Origin: an uncultured Eubacteriales bacterium
GTDB lineage: Bacteria; Bacillota; Clostridia; UBA1381; UBA9506
Reading direction: 5' to 3'
DNA: 20,732 nt
Assembly (NCBI GenBank): GCA_902478395.1
Contig: CABSKZ010000010.1
Coordinates: forward strand, 1-20,732
The notes under the pieces were generated by a model. It did not search any database, was not told the origin of the DNA, and saw nothing but the letters and a program-made list of their open reading frames with translations. Both the position numbers and the translations under genes were made by a program. Shown here in pieces: positions 1 through 8,039 of this stretch (the stretch's first letter is position 1; each line of letters begins with the position of its first letter).

Positions 1-84
1 GATATTAAAAAAGATAGATAGATTTTACATAAAGATATGCAATATGATTTTACTTTTTGATATGGCAAATATACAAAGCTGTTC

Positions 85-113
85 TTGACGCACTATAGCA
101 TGTATGCTATATT
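85..113 (+). promoter_or_regulatory. sigma-A promoter of the beta-mannosidase gene
   Basis: The -35 box TTGACG (85-90) and the -10 box TATATT (108-113) are separated by exactly 17 bp, a near-consensus housekeeping promoter. It lies about 85 bp upstream of the beta-mannosidase start and points towards it. Its spacer and -10 are overlapped by a perfect palindrome (listed separately), so it is probably repressible. Confidence 0.75.
94..111. promoter_or_regulatory. palindromic operator over the beta-mannosidase promoter
   Basis: TATAGCAT-GT-ATGCTATA is a perfect inverted repeat with 8-bp arms and a 2-bp centre. It occupies the promoter spacer and the first four bases of the -10 box, so a bound protein would block RNA polymerase. 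The regulator is not in this window. Binding by a sugar-responsive repressor is inferred from position and from the enzyme downstream. Confidence 0.6.
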
Positions 114-198
114 TAGTTGAAATAGGACACAGCGGCCTATTGCCGGCATTTTTATTTCATAGCCGGACAAAGTCGTGTGAGGACAGGGGAGTGAGGGT

Positions 199-2655
199 AT
201 GAAAAAAATTAGTTTAAACGGTTTATGGCAAGGAAGATGCAGTGAGAAGCCTGAACTGTCGTTTCAGGGGAATGTGCCGGGAAGTGTACTTGATGATTTA
301 ATTCAGGCGGGCTATACGGAAAGCGACATATTTTACCGCGCGAATGCGGAAACTGTGCAGCCATTTGAAAATTACGGCTGGGTATATACGAAACAGTTTT
401 ATTTAGATGGGGAAAGCGACAACTATTGTCTTTATTTTGAGCGGCTCGACACGTATTGTGATATCTATGTCAACAACAGCTTGGCCGGAAGCTGCGAAAA
501 TGGTTTTATTCCACACCAGTTTAATATCAGCGGGCAGCTCCGGCGCGGGGAGAATACGATTGAGGTTTATTTTTATTCTCCCATTAAAAAAGTGATGGGT
601 AAAAAGCCGAGAATGGGTGCGTTTACGACGGAACGGCTGTATACACGGCGGATGCAGTGCACCTACGGATGGGACTGGACCATGCGGTTTGTGACCTGCG
701 GTATATGCGGTGATGTCTGCCTGGTGGAACGCGGCGGCGAAGCACAGGTGGAGAATGTGTATATCTACACGAAGAATGTGGATGAAGAAAGCGCACAACT
801 CGGGCTTGAGGTACGTTTTGAAAATCTGCGCGGCGAGGTTTTGCGTTTTGAGATATATGACAGGGGAAACCATCTGGTAAAAGTGTTTGAAAGATACTGC
901 GACGAGCGCTTTGTCAAGATGGGCGTTGAGCTTGAACATCCGCGCCTGTGGTATCCTTCCGGCTATGGGGAGCCGCATTTGTATACACTCAAAATTAAGC
1001 GCATTGACGGCGGCGAGCTGTACAAAGGTCAGTTTGGCGTCAGAGCTGTTAAGTTGATGCAGCTTCGTGACGAGCCGGGGAGCGAGAATTTTAAAAAATG
1101 TATGGAACTGAAAAAGAGCAGTTTTTCCAGGCAGTACGACAATAATACGGAATTTTCCGGTTTCACTTTAAAAGTCAATGACATTAAAGTTATGTGCAAG
1201 GGTGCCAATTGGGTTCCTTGTGAACCTTTTCAAAACGGGAGGACAAAAGAAAAAATCACGGATATTTTAGAGCTTGCCAAAGAGGCAGGCGTAAACATGC
1301 TGCGGGTTTGGGGAGGCGGCGTTTTTGAAACCGAACATTTTTATGATGAATGCTCCAGGCTGGGGATTATGGTCACACAGGATTTTATGATGGCGTGCGG
1401 CCGGTATCCCGAGGATGAGCAATGGTTTTTGGAACAGCTTGCGGCTGAGGCGGAATATGCATCCGTCTTTCTCCGCAACCAGCCGTGTTTAATGTGGTGG
1501 AGCGGCGACAATGAAAATGCTGTGGAAGGCTGTGAAACCGACGCGGACTATCCTGGGAGAAAGTCTGCCTGTCACGCAATAGCGCCTGTGATGCACCGCA
1601 ACGACCCCAGCAGGGAATTTTTGCCGTCCAGTCCATACGGAGGGGAAAAGTATGCCTCAAACACGGTCGGAACAACCCACAACACCCAGTTTTTGGACAG
1701 CCTGTTCCGCTACTTTGAAGAAAAGGATCTCTCCGGATATCAAGTACATTTAAAAAATTACCGGGCGCGGTTTATTGCAGAGGAGCCGTCGATGGGGGCC
1801 GCGGGCATCATTTCCCTGAAAAAGTTTATGCCGGAGGAGGATATTTTCGGGGATGATTTGTCTATGTGGAAATACCATACCAAGTCAAATCCGTGCCTGC
1901 AACGGGAACTGTTCGATTATACCTGCATGTTTGCAGAAAAAGTATTGGGAGACTTTAAGAACGGGCATGACAGGTATTTCAAGCTGAAGTATATTCAGTA
2001 TGAGTGGGTAAGGGTGTCAATGGAGCAGGCAAGGCGTGAAAAATGGTTCTGCTCGGGCATTCTGTATTGGATGCTGAACGACTGCTGGCCGGCGGCTTCC
2101 GGCTGGTCATTTATCGATTATTACGGTATGCCGAAGGCATCGTACTACAGCTTTAAACGGTGCGCTGCGCCTGTGGTATGTTCCATTGATTGTGAAAACG
2201 GGAAATGCATCGTCTATGCCTGCAACGATACGTTGGAAAAAATGCGTGTGGTACTCAGCCTGCGGTTCGTTCATCCGGATGGCACTATACGCGCGGTTGG
2301 GGAACGGACGGCTGAGATTGCTGCAAATTCTGTCACGACGTTGTTTGAATTGCCGGAGCCGGAGAATGAAGCTACGCTTCTGGTTGCGGAGCTGCACTGC
2401 GGCAGCAAGTGTGACAGGGCTTTTTATAAAAAGGGAACATTGCCGCTCGTGAAAAAAACGTTGGAATATGAGATTTCCGATGTGGAAATTATTGTCCGTG
2501 CAGATGAATATATTCACGTGGTTGAAATAGAGGGAAGCGTGATTTTGGACGATAACTATTTCAGCCTGCTTCCGGGTGAGAAAAAGAAGATTGCCTACCG
2601 ATGGCAGGGCGGCAGAAACGCGGGAGATATACAAATTGCCGCGTATGGCTTTTAA
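199..2655 (+). CDS. Beta-mannosidase, glycoside hydrolase family 2
   Basis: This 818-residue protein has the usual length and layout of GH2 beta-mannosidases, which release terminal beta-D-mannose from manno-oligosaccharides or N-glycan cores. An N-terminal jelly-roll domain (about 1-190, opening with ISLNGLWQ and a PGSVLDDL motif) precedes an immunoglobulin-like domain. The catalytic barrel includes GANWVPCEPF and LRVWGGGVFE. The general acid/base is Glu439 in WWSGDNEN, and the likely nucleophile is Glu528 in FIAEEPSMG, where most relatives have a Ser-Glu-Phe-Gly motif. No signal peptide is visible, so it is probably cytoplasmic and acts on imported oligosaccharides. The ATG follows a GGGGAGTGAGGG ribosome site. 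No transporter or other glycosidase is adjacent, so it appears to be a single-gene unit. Family assignment is firm; exact substrate is inferred. Confidence 0.93.
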   Translation: MKKISLNGLWQGRCSEKPELSFQGNVPGSVLDDLIQAGYTESDIFYRANAETVQPFENYGWVYTKQFYLDGESDNYCLYFERLDTYCDIYVNNSLAGSCENGFIPHQFNISGQLRRGENTIEVYFYSPIKKVMGKKPRMGAFTTERLYTRRMQCTYGWDWTMRFVTCGICGDVCLVERGGEAQVENVYIYTKNVDEESAQLGLEVRFENLRGEVLRFEIYDRGNHLVKVFERYCDERFVKMGVELEHPRLWYPSGYGEPHLYTLKIKRIDGGELYKGQFGVRAVKLMQLRDEPGSENFKKCMELKKSSFSRQYDNNTEFSGFTLKVNDIKVMCKGANWVPCEPFQNGRTKEKITDILELAKEAGVNMLRVWGGGVFETEHFYDECSRLGIMVTQDFMMACGRYPEDEQWFLEQLAAEAEYASVFLRNQPCLMWWSGDNENAVEGCETDADYPGRKSACHAIAPVMHRNDPSREFLPSSPYGGEKYASNTVGTTHNTQFLDSLFRYFEEKDLSGYQVHLKNYRARFIAEEPSMGAAGIISLKKFMPEEDIFGDDLSMWKYHTKSNPCLQRELFDYTCMFAEKVLGDFKNGHDRYFKLKYIQYEWVRVSMEQARREKWFCSGILYWMLNDCWPAASGWSFIDYYGMPKASYYSFKRCAAPVVCSIDCENGKCIVYACNDTLEKMRVVLSLRFVHPDGTIRAVGERTAEIAANSVTTLFELPEPENEATLLVAELHCGSKCDRAFYKKGTLPLVKKTLEYEISDVEIIVRADEYIHVVEIEGSVILDDNYFSLLPGEKKKIAYRWQGGRNAGDIQIAAYGF

Positions 2656-2680
2656 AAAGGACTAATATATAAGAGGCAAG

Positions 2681-2790
2681 ACTGCCCGTAAAACGGGTGG
2701 CAGATAAAGCCTATCAGGCTTTTGTGTTTGGCCTCAGTGCGCGCCAGATAATGATTATGGGCTGCTTCACAAGTGGGGAAGTCCCCCTTA
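2681..2790 (+). ncRNA. Structured noncoding segment (unassigned)
   Basis: Consecutive inverted repeats are packed into about 110 nt. CTG-CCCG pairs with CGGG-CAG (2682-2703), AAAGCCT with AGGCTTT (2706-2722, loop of 3), TGGC with GCCA (2729-2746), and GGGG with CCCC (2775-2786). A strong terminator hairpin follows directly. No convincing protein is encoded here. The segment lies between the beta-mannosidase stop and the tnpW/recombinase pair. It could be the leader RNA of the recombinase operon, a small RNA, or part of the mobile element end. I do not recognise a named RNA family. Confidence 0.4.
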
Positions 2791-2799
2791 TATTATGTA

Positions 2800-2837
2800 A
2801 CGAAAACCACGTGTTTAACACGTGGTTTTCGTATTTT
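2800..2837 (+). terminator. Rho-independent terminator before tnpW
   Basis: ACGAAAACCACGTG (2800-2813) and CACGTGGTTTTCGT (2819-2832) form a perfect 14-bp stem with a 5-nt loop, followed by ATTTT. It would end transcripts from the beta-mannosidase or from the structured segment before the recombinase genes. If the recombinase is read from an upstream promoter, it could instead act as an attenuator. Confidence 0.75.
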
Positions 2838-2910
2838 AACATGGAAAGTAATCTGGATATGGATAAATTTCGCCCGAACCCCATACACATAGTATTGGGA
2901 GTGTGGCGTT

Positions 2911-3084
2911 ATGAAAAGCAGGCAAACAACCCGGTATGAAATCGACGGATGCACCTACCATGTCGAGTTGGTATTTCGGGAAAATACACAGCCAGCAGCA
3001 GATAAATTAAAGGAACTGATATTGTTTGAGCAGAAATGCCGGGCCTTTTTAAACGGCTCAAACAGGGAGGGAGGCGGACGATAG
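2911..3084 (+). CDS. Small TnpW-like protein of a recombinase module
   Basis: A 57-codon ORF begins MKSRQTTRYEIDGCTYHVE and continues with VFRENTQ and a KLKELI helix. This layout (polar N-terminus, a Tyr-x-Ile-x-Gly beta strand, a 'F-x-E' motif, then a short helix) fits the small TnpW proteins encoded just before large serine recombinases in clostridial transposons. Its stop (3082-3084) is 2 nt before the probable TTG start of the recombinase, which suggests translational coupling. Function of the family is not known; a role as accessory to the recombinase is inferred. A purine-rich GGGAGTG run about 5 nt upstream may serve as the ribosome site. Confidence 0.65.
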   Translation: MKSRQTTRYEIDGCTYHVELVFRENTQPAADKLKELILFEQKCRAFLNGSNREGGGR

Positions 3085-3086
3085 CT

Positions 3087-4682
3087 TTGAAAGCTTCTGC
3101 AGAACCTGTAAATCCGGTCTGGGAGGCGGGTCTCTATCTCAGGTTATCAAAGGATGACAAGGGCGTTCAGGAAAGTGCAAGCATTGAAAATCAGCGGAAA
3201 ATGCTGGTTGCATATGCAGATGAAAACCGGTTCCGCATTGCCGGTGTTTATATCGACGATGGCTACAGCGGGACAAATTTTGAGCGCCCGGGTTTTCAGC
3301 AGATGATAAAGGATATTGAAGCGGGTTTCATCAATCTTGTCCTGACAAAAGACCTCTCCCGACTGGGCAGGGATTATATTATGACGGGGCAGTATACCGA
3401 GCTGTTTTTTCCGGAACATGGGGTGCGTTATATCGCCGTAAATGACGGATATGACTCGGCGGGAAATTACAACGACATCGCGCCTTTTAAAAATGTAGTG
3501 AACGAATTGTACGCGCGAGACACCTCCAAAAAAATCAGGTCATCTTTCCTGACAAAAATGGAAGAAGGCCTTTATATCGGGAATTTCGCTCCATATGGCT
3601 ACCAAAAGGACCCGGAAAATAAAAACCATTTGGTTGTTGACGAAGAGACTGCCCCGGTCGTCAAGCTGATTTTTTCTCTGGCGGAGCTGGGCAAAAGACC
3701 GAAAGAAATCGCGGCACATTTAAACAGCTTGAGGCTTCCCACACCCGCGCAGTACCGATGCCAGAAAAACAGACATTTAAATATTGATGACTACTCAAAA
3801 CGGAAGGAATGGACTTCCGCAACCATAGGTAAAATGCTGCGCAATGTTGTGTATCTGGGGCATATGGCGCAGCACAAAACGACAAAGCTGTCATTCAAAA
3901 GTAAGGTTACGGTCGCCAATCCGGTTGACGACTGGATTGTCGTGAAGCACACGCATGAGGCAATCGTTACAACGGAAACATTTGAAGCAGTCCGGTCACA
4001 AATGCAGGGACGAGCCAAAAAGGCAAAATCGGATTTCCGCAATCTATTCAGTTCTATCGCTGTTTGCGCGGACTGCGGCAGGAATATGTCCGCCACAGGG
4101 ACGCGGAAATCCGGCGAGGCCTATCAGCTTGTGTGCGGGGGCTACAAGCTTTACGGCACGAAGGAGTGCAGCAATCATTTTATCAGTTATTCAGCTCTTT
4201 GCCAGATTGTCCAAACGGAACTGAAGAAGTATTTGGACCTTTCTGAAACGGAAAAAGAAAGGCTTCTGTGTCAGCTGGAGAGGGAACTGGATACCTCCGC
4301 GCATGTGGGAAGGAAGGCGCAGGAACGCCGTCTCAATGAGTTGAACCGGCGCAGTTCGGAGCTCGACACCATTTTGCAAGCGCTTTATGAGGACAAAGCG
4401 ACAGGAAAAATATCTGAAGAACGGTTTGCAAAATTATCTGTCCGGTTTGAAACAGAACAACAGGAAATCGAGCAGCACCGCGAGGCTTTGTCAAAGGAGA
4501 TGGGGCCAAAAATTGAAACGAATTGTTCTTCCACCTACCGCCGGTTGGTGGAAGAATTGACAGAGGTCCGGAATTTGACACCGGAGCTGCTGCATAAGCT
4601 GATTGAACATATCGAGGTTGGGCAGGGTTATTATGACGAAAGTCATAGAAAGCACCAGGCACTAAAAATTATTTTCAGGTAA
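3087..4682 (+). CDS. Large serine recombinase (TnpX/resolvase-integrase type)
   Basis: A site-specific recombinase that cuts DNA through a serine-phosphodiester link and usually integrates and excises clostridial transposons. The N-terminal resolvase domain carries the catalytic serine (Ser21) in GLYLRLSKDD, then DDGYSGTNFERPGF and KDLSRLGRDY. A recombinase domain follows, then a zinc ribbon from about residue 327 (CADCGRNM, with paired cysteines VCGG and ECSN). A long coiled-coil-like region and a C-terminal DUF4368-like tail ending IEVGQGYYDE complete it. I chose the TTG at 3087: an in-frame ATG exists at 3036, but it lies inside tnpW, whereas GGGAGGGAGG at 3065-3074 precedes the TTG. Length is then 531 residues, within the usual range. 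No cargo genes or att sites were recognised beside it. Confidence 0.9.
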   Translation: MKASAEPVNPVWEAGLYLRLSKDDKGVQESASIENQRKMLVAYADENRFRIAGVYIDDGYSGTNFERPGFQQMIKDIEAGFINLVLTKDLSRLGRDYIMTGQYTELFFPEHGVRYIAVNDGYDSAGNYNDIAPFKNVVNELYARDTSKKIRSSFLTKMEEGLYIGNFAPYGYQKDPENKNHLVVDEETAPVVKLIFSLAELGKRPKEIAAHLNSLRLPTPAQYRCQKNRHLNIDDYSKRKEWTSATIGKMLRNVVYLGHMAQHKTTKLSFKSKVTVANPVDDWIVVKHTHEAIVTTETFEAVRSQMQGRAKKAKSDFRNLFSSIAVCADCGRNMSATGTRKSGEAYQLVCGGYKLYGTKECSNHFISYSALCQIVQTELKKYLDLSETEKERLLCQLERELDTSAHVGRKAQERRLNELNRRSSELDTILQALYEDKATGKISEERFAKLSVRFETEQQEIEQHREALSKEMGPKIETNCSSTYRRLVEELTEVRNLTPELLHKLIEHIEVGQGYYDESHRKHQALKIIFR

Positions 4683-5090
4683 CGGCTCAGCGGACGAAAT
4701 CTGATTTGTAATGGGGGAATCCAGTTTGGTTCAGACAGAAAACAATTTGCCATAAACAACCGGACGATTCTTTTCTCAGCGAGGTTCTGCACTTTCTATT
4801 GCCAAAGTGTTCGCTTTCATCTGCGGTAAGCCTGACCAAAACAATCCCGTTTGACCATAAAGAGGCACTGTGGGAGATATTCAAAATTCAGATGCGCATT
4901 CTGTACAACTAAGCGGCAGGCACGGTCCGCCGCCAGTGTCTTTTTCCACTGTATCATCCTTCTCTTGCGTATGGCACAAAGCTGAAACGAGTGTTGTAAA
5001 AAATTTTGATGGCGAAGCCTGCATTTCTTTTGTGTTTTCCAGCGGCAGCGATACATAACATTCTTTTTTCTTCTCTTTTAGAATAAGGTA
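4683..5090. other. Gene-poor stretch between recombinase and helicase
   Basis: About 410 bp without a supported gene. On the plus strand the frame 4712-4909 is open for 66 codons, ending in residues like FDHKEALWEIFKIQMRILYN, and 4870-5058 is open in another frame, but neither has a convincing ribosome site or a recognisable domain. They may be decayed tails of former genes beside the mobile module, or chance. No terminator with a good stem was found directly after the recombinase. Confidence 0.4.
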
Positions 5091-5119
5091 TTGACTTTTC
5101 TTTGTATTTTTATTATGCT
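5091..5119 (+). promoter_or_regulatory. sigma-A promoter of the helicase gene
   Basis: TTGACT (5091-5096) and TATGCT (5114-5119) are spaced by 17 bp, 86 bp upstream of the helicase ATG and in the right orientation. This indicates that the helicase is transcribed independently of the recombinase module. Confidence 0.65.
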
Positions 5120-5204
5120 GGAAGAGAATAAATACGATTGAGAATTGGCGGCCAGTTTCACCAGATTGGGGCATGGCGGCGAAACAGAGTGAGGAGACAA
5201 GGCG

Positions 5205-7358
5205 ATGGAGGATATTTTACAAGGGCTAAACAGCGCGCAGCGGGAAGCGGTTACGTCCACTGAGGGATTCATCCGTGTCATTGCCGGAGCTGGCTCCGGC
5301 AAAACCCGTGCTCTTTCCCGGCGGTTTGCCTTTCTGGTGAACGAGGCCGGCATCCTGCCCGGAAATATCCTCTGCGTCACCTTTACGAACAAGTCGGCTA
5401 ACGAAATGCGCCAGCGAATCCATCAGCTGACCGGCGACAATGACACGGGTTATATCAGCACCTTCCACAGCTTTTGCGTGTCCGTTCTTCAGGAGGACAG
5501 CCATGCAGTGCAGTACCCAAAGAGCTTCTTAGTGCTGGACAATTCCGACATCGATTCCATGCTGGCAATTATTTACGAGGAACGCGGGCTTACGCTCCGC
5601 AATATGACCTACGGCAAGGCGCGCGACATGATTGAAATCCGCAAAACCGTGAAGGAGCCGGACTATTACCAGGATATGATAGCCATGCCGCTTGATATTC
5701 TGCGTCAAAAATATTTAAACGCCACATCGGCTGCGGACATCATCTTTTACGGCTATCTGTACCAGGAGAAAAAGTGCTTCGGACTAGACTATAACGACCT
5801 GATAAAATTTACCCTGTACATTTTCGCGCAGGACGAGGCCATTAAGCTGAAATGGCAGAAGCGGCTTGAATACATTATGATTGATGAATTTCAGGATATT
5901 GATGAGCTGCAATATAAGCTGATGTCCGTACTATGCGGCTATCATAAGAACCTGTTTATCGTGGGGGATCCGGACCAGACGATATATACCTGGCGCGGCG
6001 CAAACGTGCATTATTTGATGGATTTTGACAAGGCGTTTCCAAAGGTTAAAACAATTCTGATGATGCAGAATTACCGCTCCACACCGCAGATTCTTTCCGT
6101 GGCGAACTCGTTGATTGATAAGAACAAGAACCGCATCAAAAAAGAGTTGATTCCCACGCTTCCGGATGGTGCGCCGGTGCTGTGCCACCACGCAGTGACT
6201 TCTGAGGCGGAGGCCGCATGGATGGCGCAAAAGATGCAGGAGCTTCACGAGCGGGGTGTTTTCTATCGAGAGATGACAGTCCTCTATCGGGCGCACCATC
6301 TCACCCGCACCATAGAGGAGGTCCTGCTCAGGGAAAAGATACCCTATACCATTTATAGCGGCGTACAATTTTTTGCACGCAAGGAAATTAAGGACGCACT
6401 TTCGTATCTAAGGATTATTGCCTATAAGGACGACCTGTCATTTCTGCGCATTGCCAACGTGCCGAAGCGAAACCTCGGGCGGCGGCGTATGCAGTTTTTG
6501 CAGGATTACGCGGCGCAAAACCAGTGTACGCTCTATGAGGCGCTGTCAAGAAGCTTTGACAACGAGATTTTCAAAGGGACCAAAGCGGCACAGTTCCTCT
6601 CTCTGATAGAAGCCTTTGCCGCAGACTACGCGCACAGACCGATTTCCGAGCTGTTATCGGCGATCCTGAATGAGAGCGGGTATGAGGAAATGCTCCGTAC
6701 GGAGGGAAACCAGGAACGGTTAGATAACCTGGCGGAACTCAAGCAGTCCGTCTACGAGTACGAAACCTCCTGCGGCGAGGAAAGCACGCTGGAGCATTAC
6801 CTTGTGCATGTGGCGCTGTTTACCAACAGCGACGCGGAGGACAGCCGTGACAAGGTGAAGCTGATGACCGTCCACACCGCAAAAGGGCTAGAATTTCCCT
6901 ACGTATTTTTGTGTGCGATGAACGAAGGAATCTTCCCATCCAAAAAGACGAATACCTTGCCGGGCATGGAGGAGGAGCGGCGGCTGGCCTTTGTCGCCAT
7001 GACGCGGGCGGAAAGGGCATTGTTCCTGTCTGAGGCGGAGGGTAGAAATTTTGACGGTTCCCCCCGTTATCCATCCCGTTTTTTGCTGGACATTGATTCC
7101 CCGCTGCTTACCTATACGCAAAGGCCGGAGGACGGTCTGGTGAAAGACGCCCGGGATTATATCGAGCGCAGCAGCCGGTTTATGGAGGAAGATTCAGGCA
7201 GGCAAATCCTTGCCGCCGGGCAGCGGATCAGGCATCATGTATTTGGCCCCGGTATCGTTACAGATGTAGACCTGGCCAAGTCCGCATATGTCATCCAGTT
7301 TGATGGGATGAATACGACACGCAGCATTTCTTTTCGTGCCAAGCTGGAGGAATGTTGA
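5205..7358 (+). CDS. ATP-dependent 3'-5' DNA helicase, UvrD/PcrA family
   Basis: A superfamily 1A helicase of 717 residues, close to the usual PcrA/UvrD length, which unwinds DNA in repair and replication restart. Motifs in order: Q motif around LNSAQREAV, Walker A GAGSGKT (28-34), motif Ia VTFTNKSANEM, Walker B with DEFQD (227-231), motif III GDPDQTIYTWRGA, motif IV QNYRS, motif V VHTAKGLEFPYVF and motif VI VAMTRAERALF. The last 45 residues (HHVFGPGIVTDVD to the end) match the small Tudor-like C-terminal domain through which PcrA contacts RNA polymerase. The ATG follows GAGGAGAC. No nuclease domain or RecB-like partner is present. It may be the main PcrA or a second paralogue; neighbours do not decide this, so no symbol is given. 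Confidence 0.93.
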   Translation: MEDILQGLNSAQREAVTSTEGFIRVIAGAGSGKTRALSRRFAFLVNEAGILPGNILCVTFTNKSANEMRQRIHQLTGDNDTGYISTFHSFCVSVLQEDSHAVQYPKSFLVLDNSDIDSMLAIIYEERGLTLRNMTYGKARDMIEIRKTVKEPDYYQDMIAMPLDILRQKYLNATSAADIIFYGYLYQEKKCFGLDYNDLIKFTLYIFAQDEAIKLKWQKRLEYIMIDEFQDIDELQYKLMSVLCGYHKNLFIVGDPDQTIYTWRGANVHYLMDFDKAFPKVKTILMMQNYRSTPQILSVANSLIDKNKNRIKKELIPTLPDGAPVLCHHAVTSEAEAAWMAQKMQELHERGVFYREMTVLYRAHHLTRTIEEVLLREKIPYTIYSGVQFFARKEIKDALSYLRIIAYKDDLSFLRIANVPKRNLGRRRMQFLQDYAAQNQCTLYEALSRSFDNEIFKGTKAAQFLSLIEAFAADYAHRPISELLSAILNESGYEEMLRTEGNQERLDNLAELKQSVYEYETSCGEESTLEHYLVHVALFTNSDAEDSRDKVKLMTVHTAKGLEFPYVFLCAMNEGIFPSKKTNTLPGMEEERRLAFVAMTRAERALFLSEAEGRNFDGSPRYPSRFLLDIDSPLLTYTQRPEDGLVKDARDYIERSSRFMEEDSGRQILAAGQRIRHHVFGPGIVTDVDLAKSAYVIQFDGMNTTRSISFRAKLEEC

Positions 7359-7448
7359 TTGGAAGCGGAGAACGGCAAATTGTTTTCTGATTCCGCAAAC
7401 GAGGAGGTCTGTTTGGGGGATAACATGGTCTCGCGGAAGAAATGTTAA
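7359..7448 (+). CDS. Possible 29-codon ORF coupled to the helicase
   Basis: A TTG codon immediately follows the helicase TGA, and GGAGG lies 8 nt before it within the helicase coding sequence. The 29-codon frame ends at a TAA, with a polar composition (LEAENGKLFSDSANEE at the N-terminus). The placement suits translational coupling, but there is no recognisable family, and such short frames occur by chance. Confidence 0.2.
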   Translation: MEAENGKLFSDSANEEVCLGDNMVSRKKC

Positions 7449-7502
7449 TGGTGTGTTTCGCAAATCAAAACGTGTTTTTTGTAATTTAGTTGTTCATGAT
7501 AT

Positions 7503-7604
7503 ATGCAGGGCGGTTCCATACCTGTGCCCAAAGAGGCGGACGGAATTTTCCGCTGGTCCTGCGGAGAATGCAGAGACATTCTAAAACGAAGAATAGATGA
7601 GTAG
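7503..7604 (+). CDS. Possible 33-codon ORF or gene remnant with a Cys-Gly-Glu-Cys motif
   Basis: The frame from ATG 7503 to TAG 7602-7604 reads with coding-like composition and contains FRWSCGECRDILKRRIDE, a single CxxC knuckle followed by a basic helix. An in-frame stop lies two codons before the ATG and no good ribosome site precedes it. It may be the surviving C-terminus of a zinc-ribbon protein, or chance. No family is recognised. Confidence 0.22.
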   Translation: MQGGSIPVPKEADGIFRWSCGECRDILKRRIDE

Positions 7605-7650
7605 AATATATCTGGGAATTAACGCGAAATTTTAAAATAGCTATATATGC

Positions 7651-7695
7651 CTGAAAGCAGTTAGACCTGAATTGGCCTAACCGCTTTCAGTTGTT
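7651..7695 (+). terminator. Hairpin between convergent helicase and spoIIID
   Basis: CTGAAAGCAGTTAG (7651-7664) pairs with CTAACCGCTTTCAG (7677-7690) apart from one mismatch, with a 12-nt loop. A weak TTGTTA tract follows on the plus strand. It sits between two converging genes, so it probably ends transcripts from one or both sides. The short T-run lowers certainty. Confidence 0.5.
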
Positions 7696-7748
7696 ACATA
7701 AACAGATATTTATATCTTCCTGCATAAACTATTTTTTAGCAGAGGTTA

Positions 7749-8009
7749 TTATGCGGAATGCTTTTTCTGCTCGTATTTGTTTTTGGTGGCCTGCCCGCCC
7801 CGGATATGGCGGTTTGCTTTATTCACATCCAAAATTTTTTTCGCTTCCTTAGCCAATGTATTATTGATGTTCCATAACCGCTCGGTAATATCTTTATGTA
7901 CGGTAGATTTGCTTATGTTAAACTGCGTCGCCGCTTCTCTCACCGTGCTTTTTTTTTCGATGATGTAGTTGGCGAGCATGACGGCTCTCTCTTCAATATA
8001 TCCTTTCAT
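7749..8009 (-). CDS. spoIIID: Sporulation transcription factor SpoIIID
   Basis: This 86-residue DNA-binding protein matches SpoIIID throughout: the N-terminus YIEERAVMLANYIIE, the helix-turn-helix STVREAATQFNISKSTVHKD (21-40), and the C-terminal second DNA-contact segment RHIRGGQATKNKY (67-79). In spore formers it acts in the mother cell, switching genes on and off between the sigma-E and sigma-K stages. The ATG is preceded by AAAAGGGGA with 8-nt spacing. It is monocistronic as far as can be seen. Its presence is the best evidence here that the organism makes endospores. Confidence 0.96.
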   Translation of the reverse strand: MKGYIEERAVMLANYIIEKKSTVREAATQFNISKSTVHKDITERLWNINNTLAKEAKKILDVNKANRHIRGGQATKNKYEQKKHSA

Positions 8010-8039
8010 TTACAAATCCCCTTTTTTCGGTTTTGTACC

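Noticed and set aside
2697..2939. 80-codon plus-strand frame before tnpW
   Set aside because: It runs through the stem-loops and the terminator and overlaps the tnpW start; composition is not protein-like and no ribosome site is present.
2656..5204. Direct repeats marking att sites of the recombinase module
   Set aside because: Comparing 2656-2910 with 4683-5204 by eye gave no convincing shared core.
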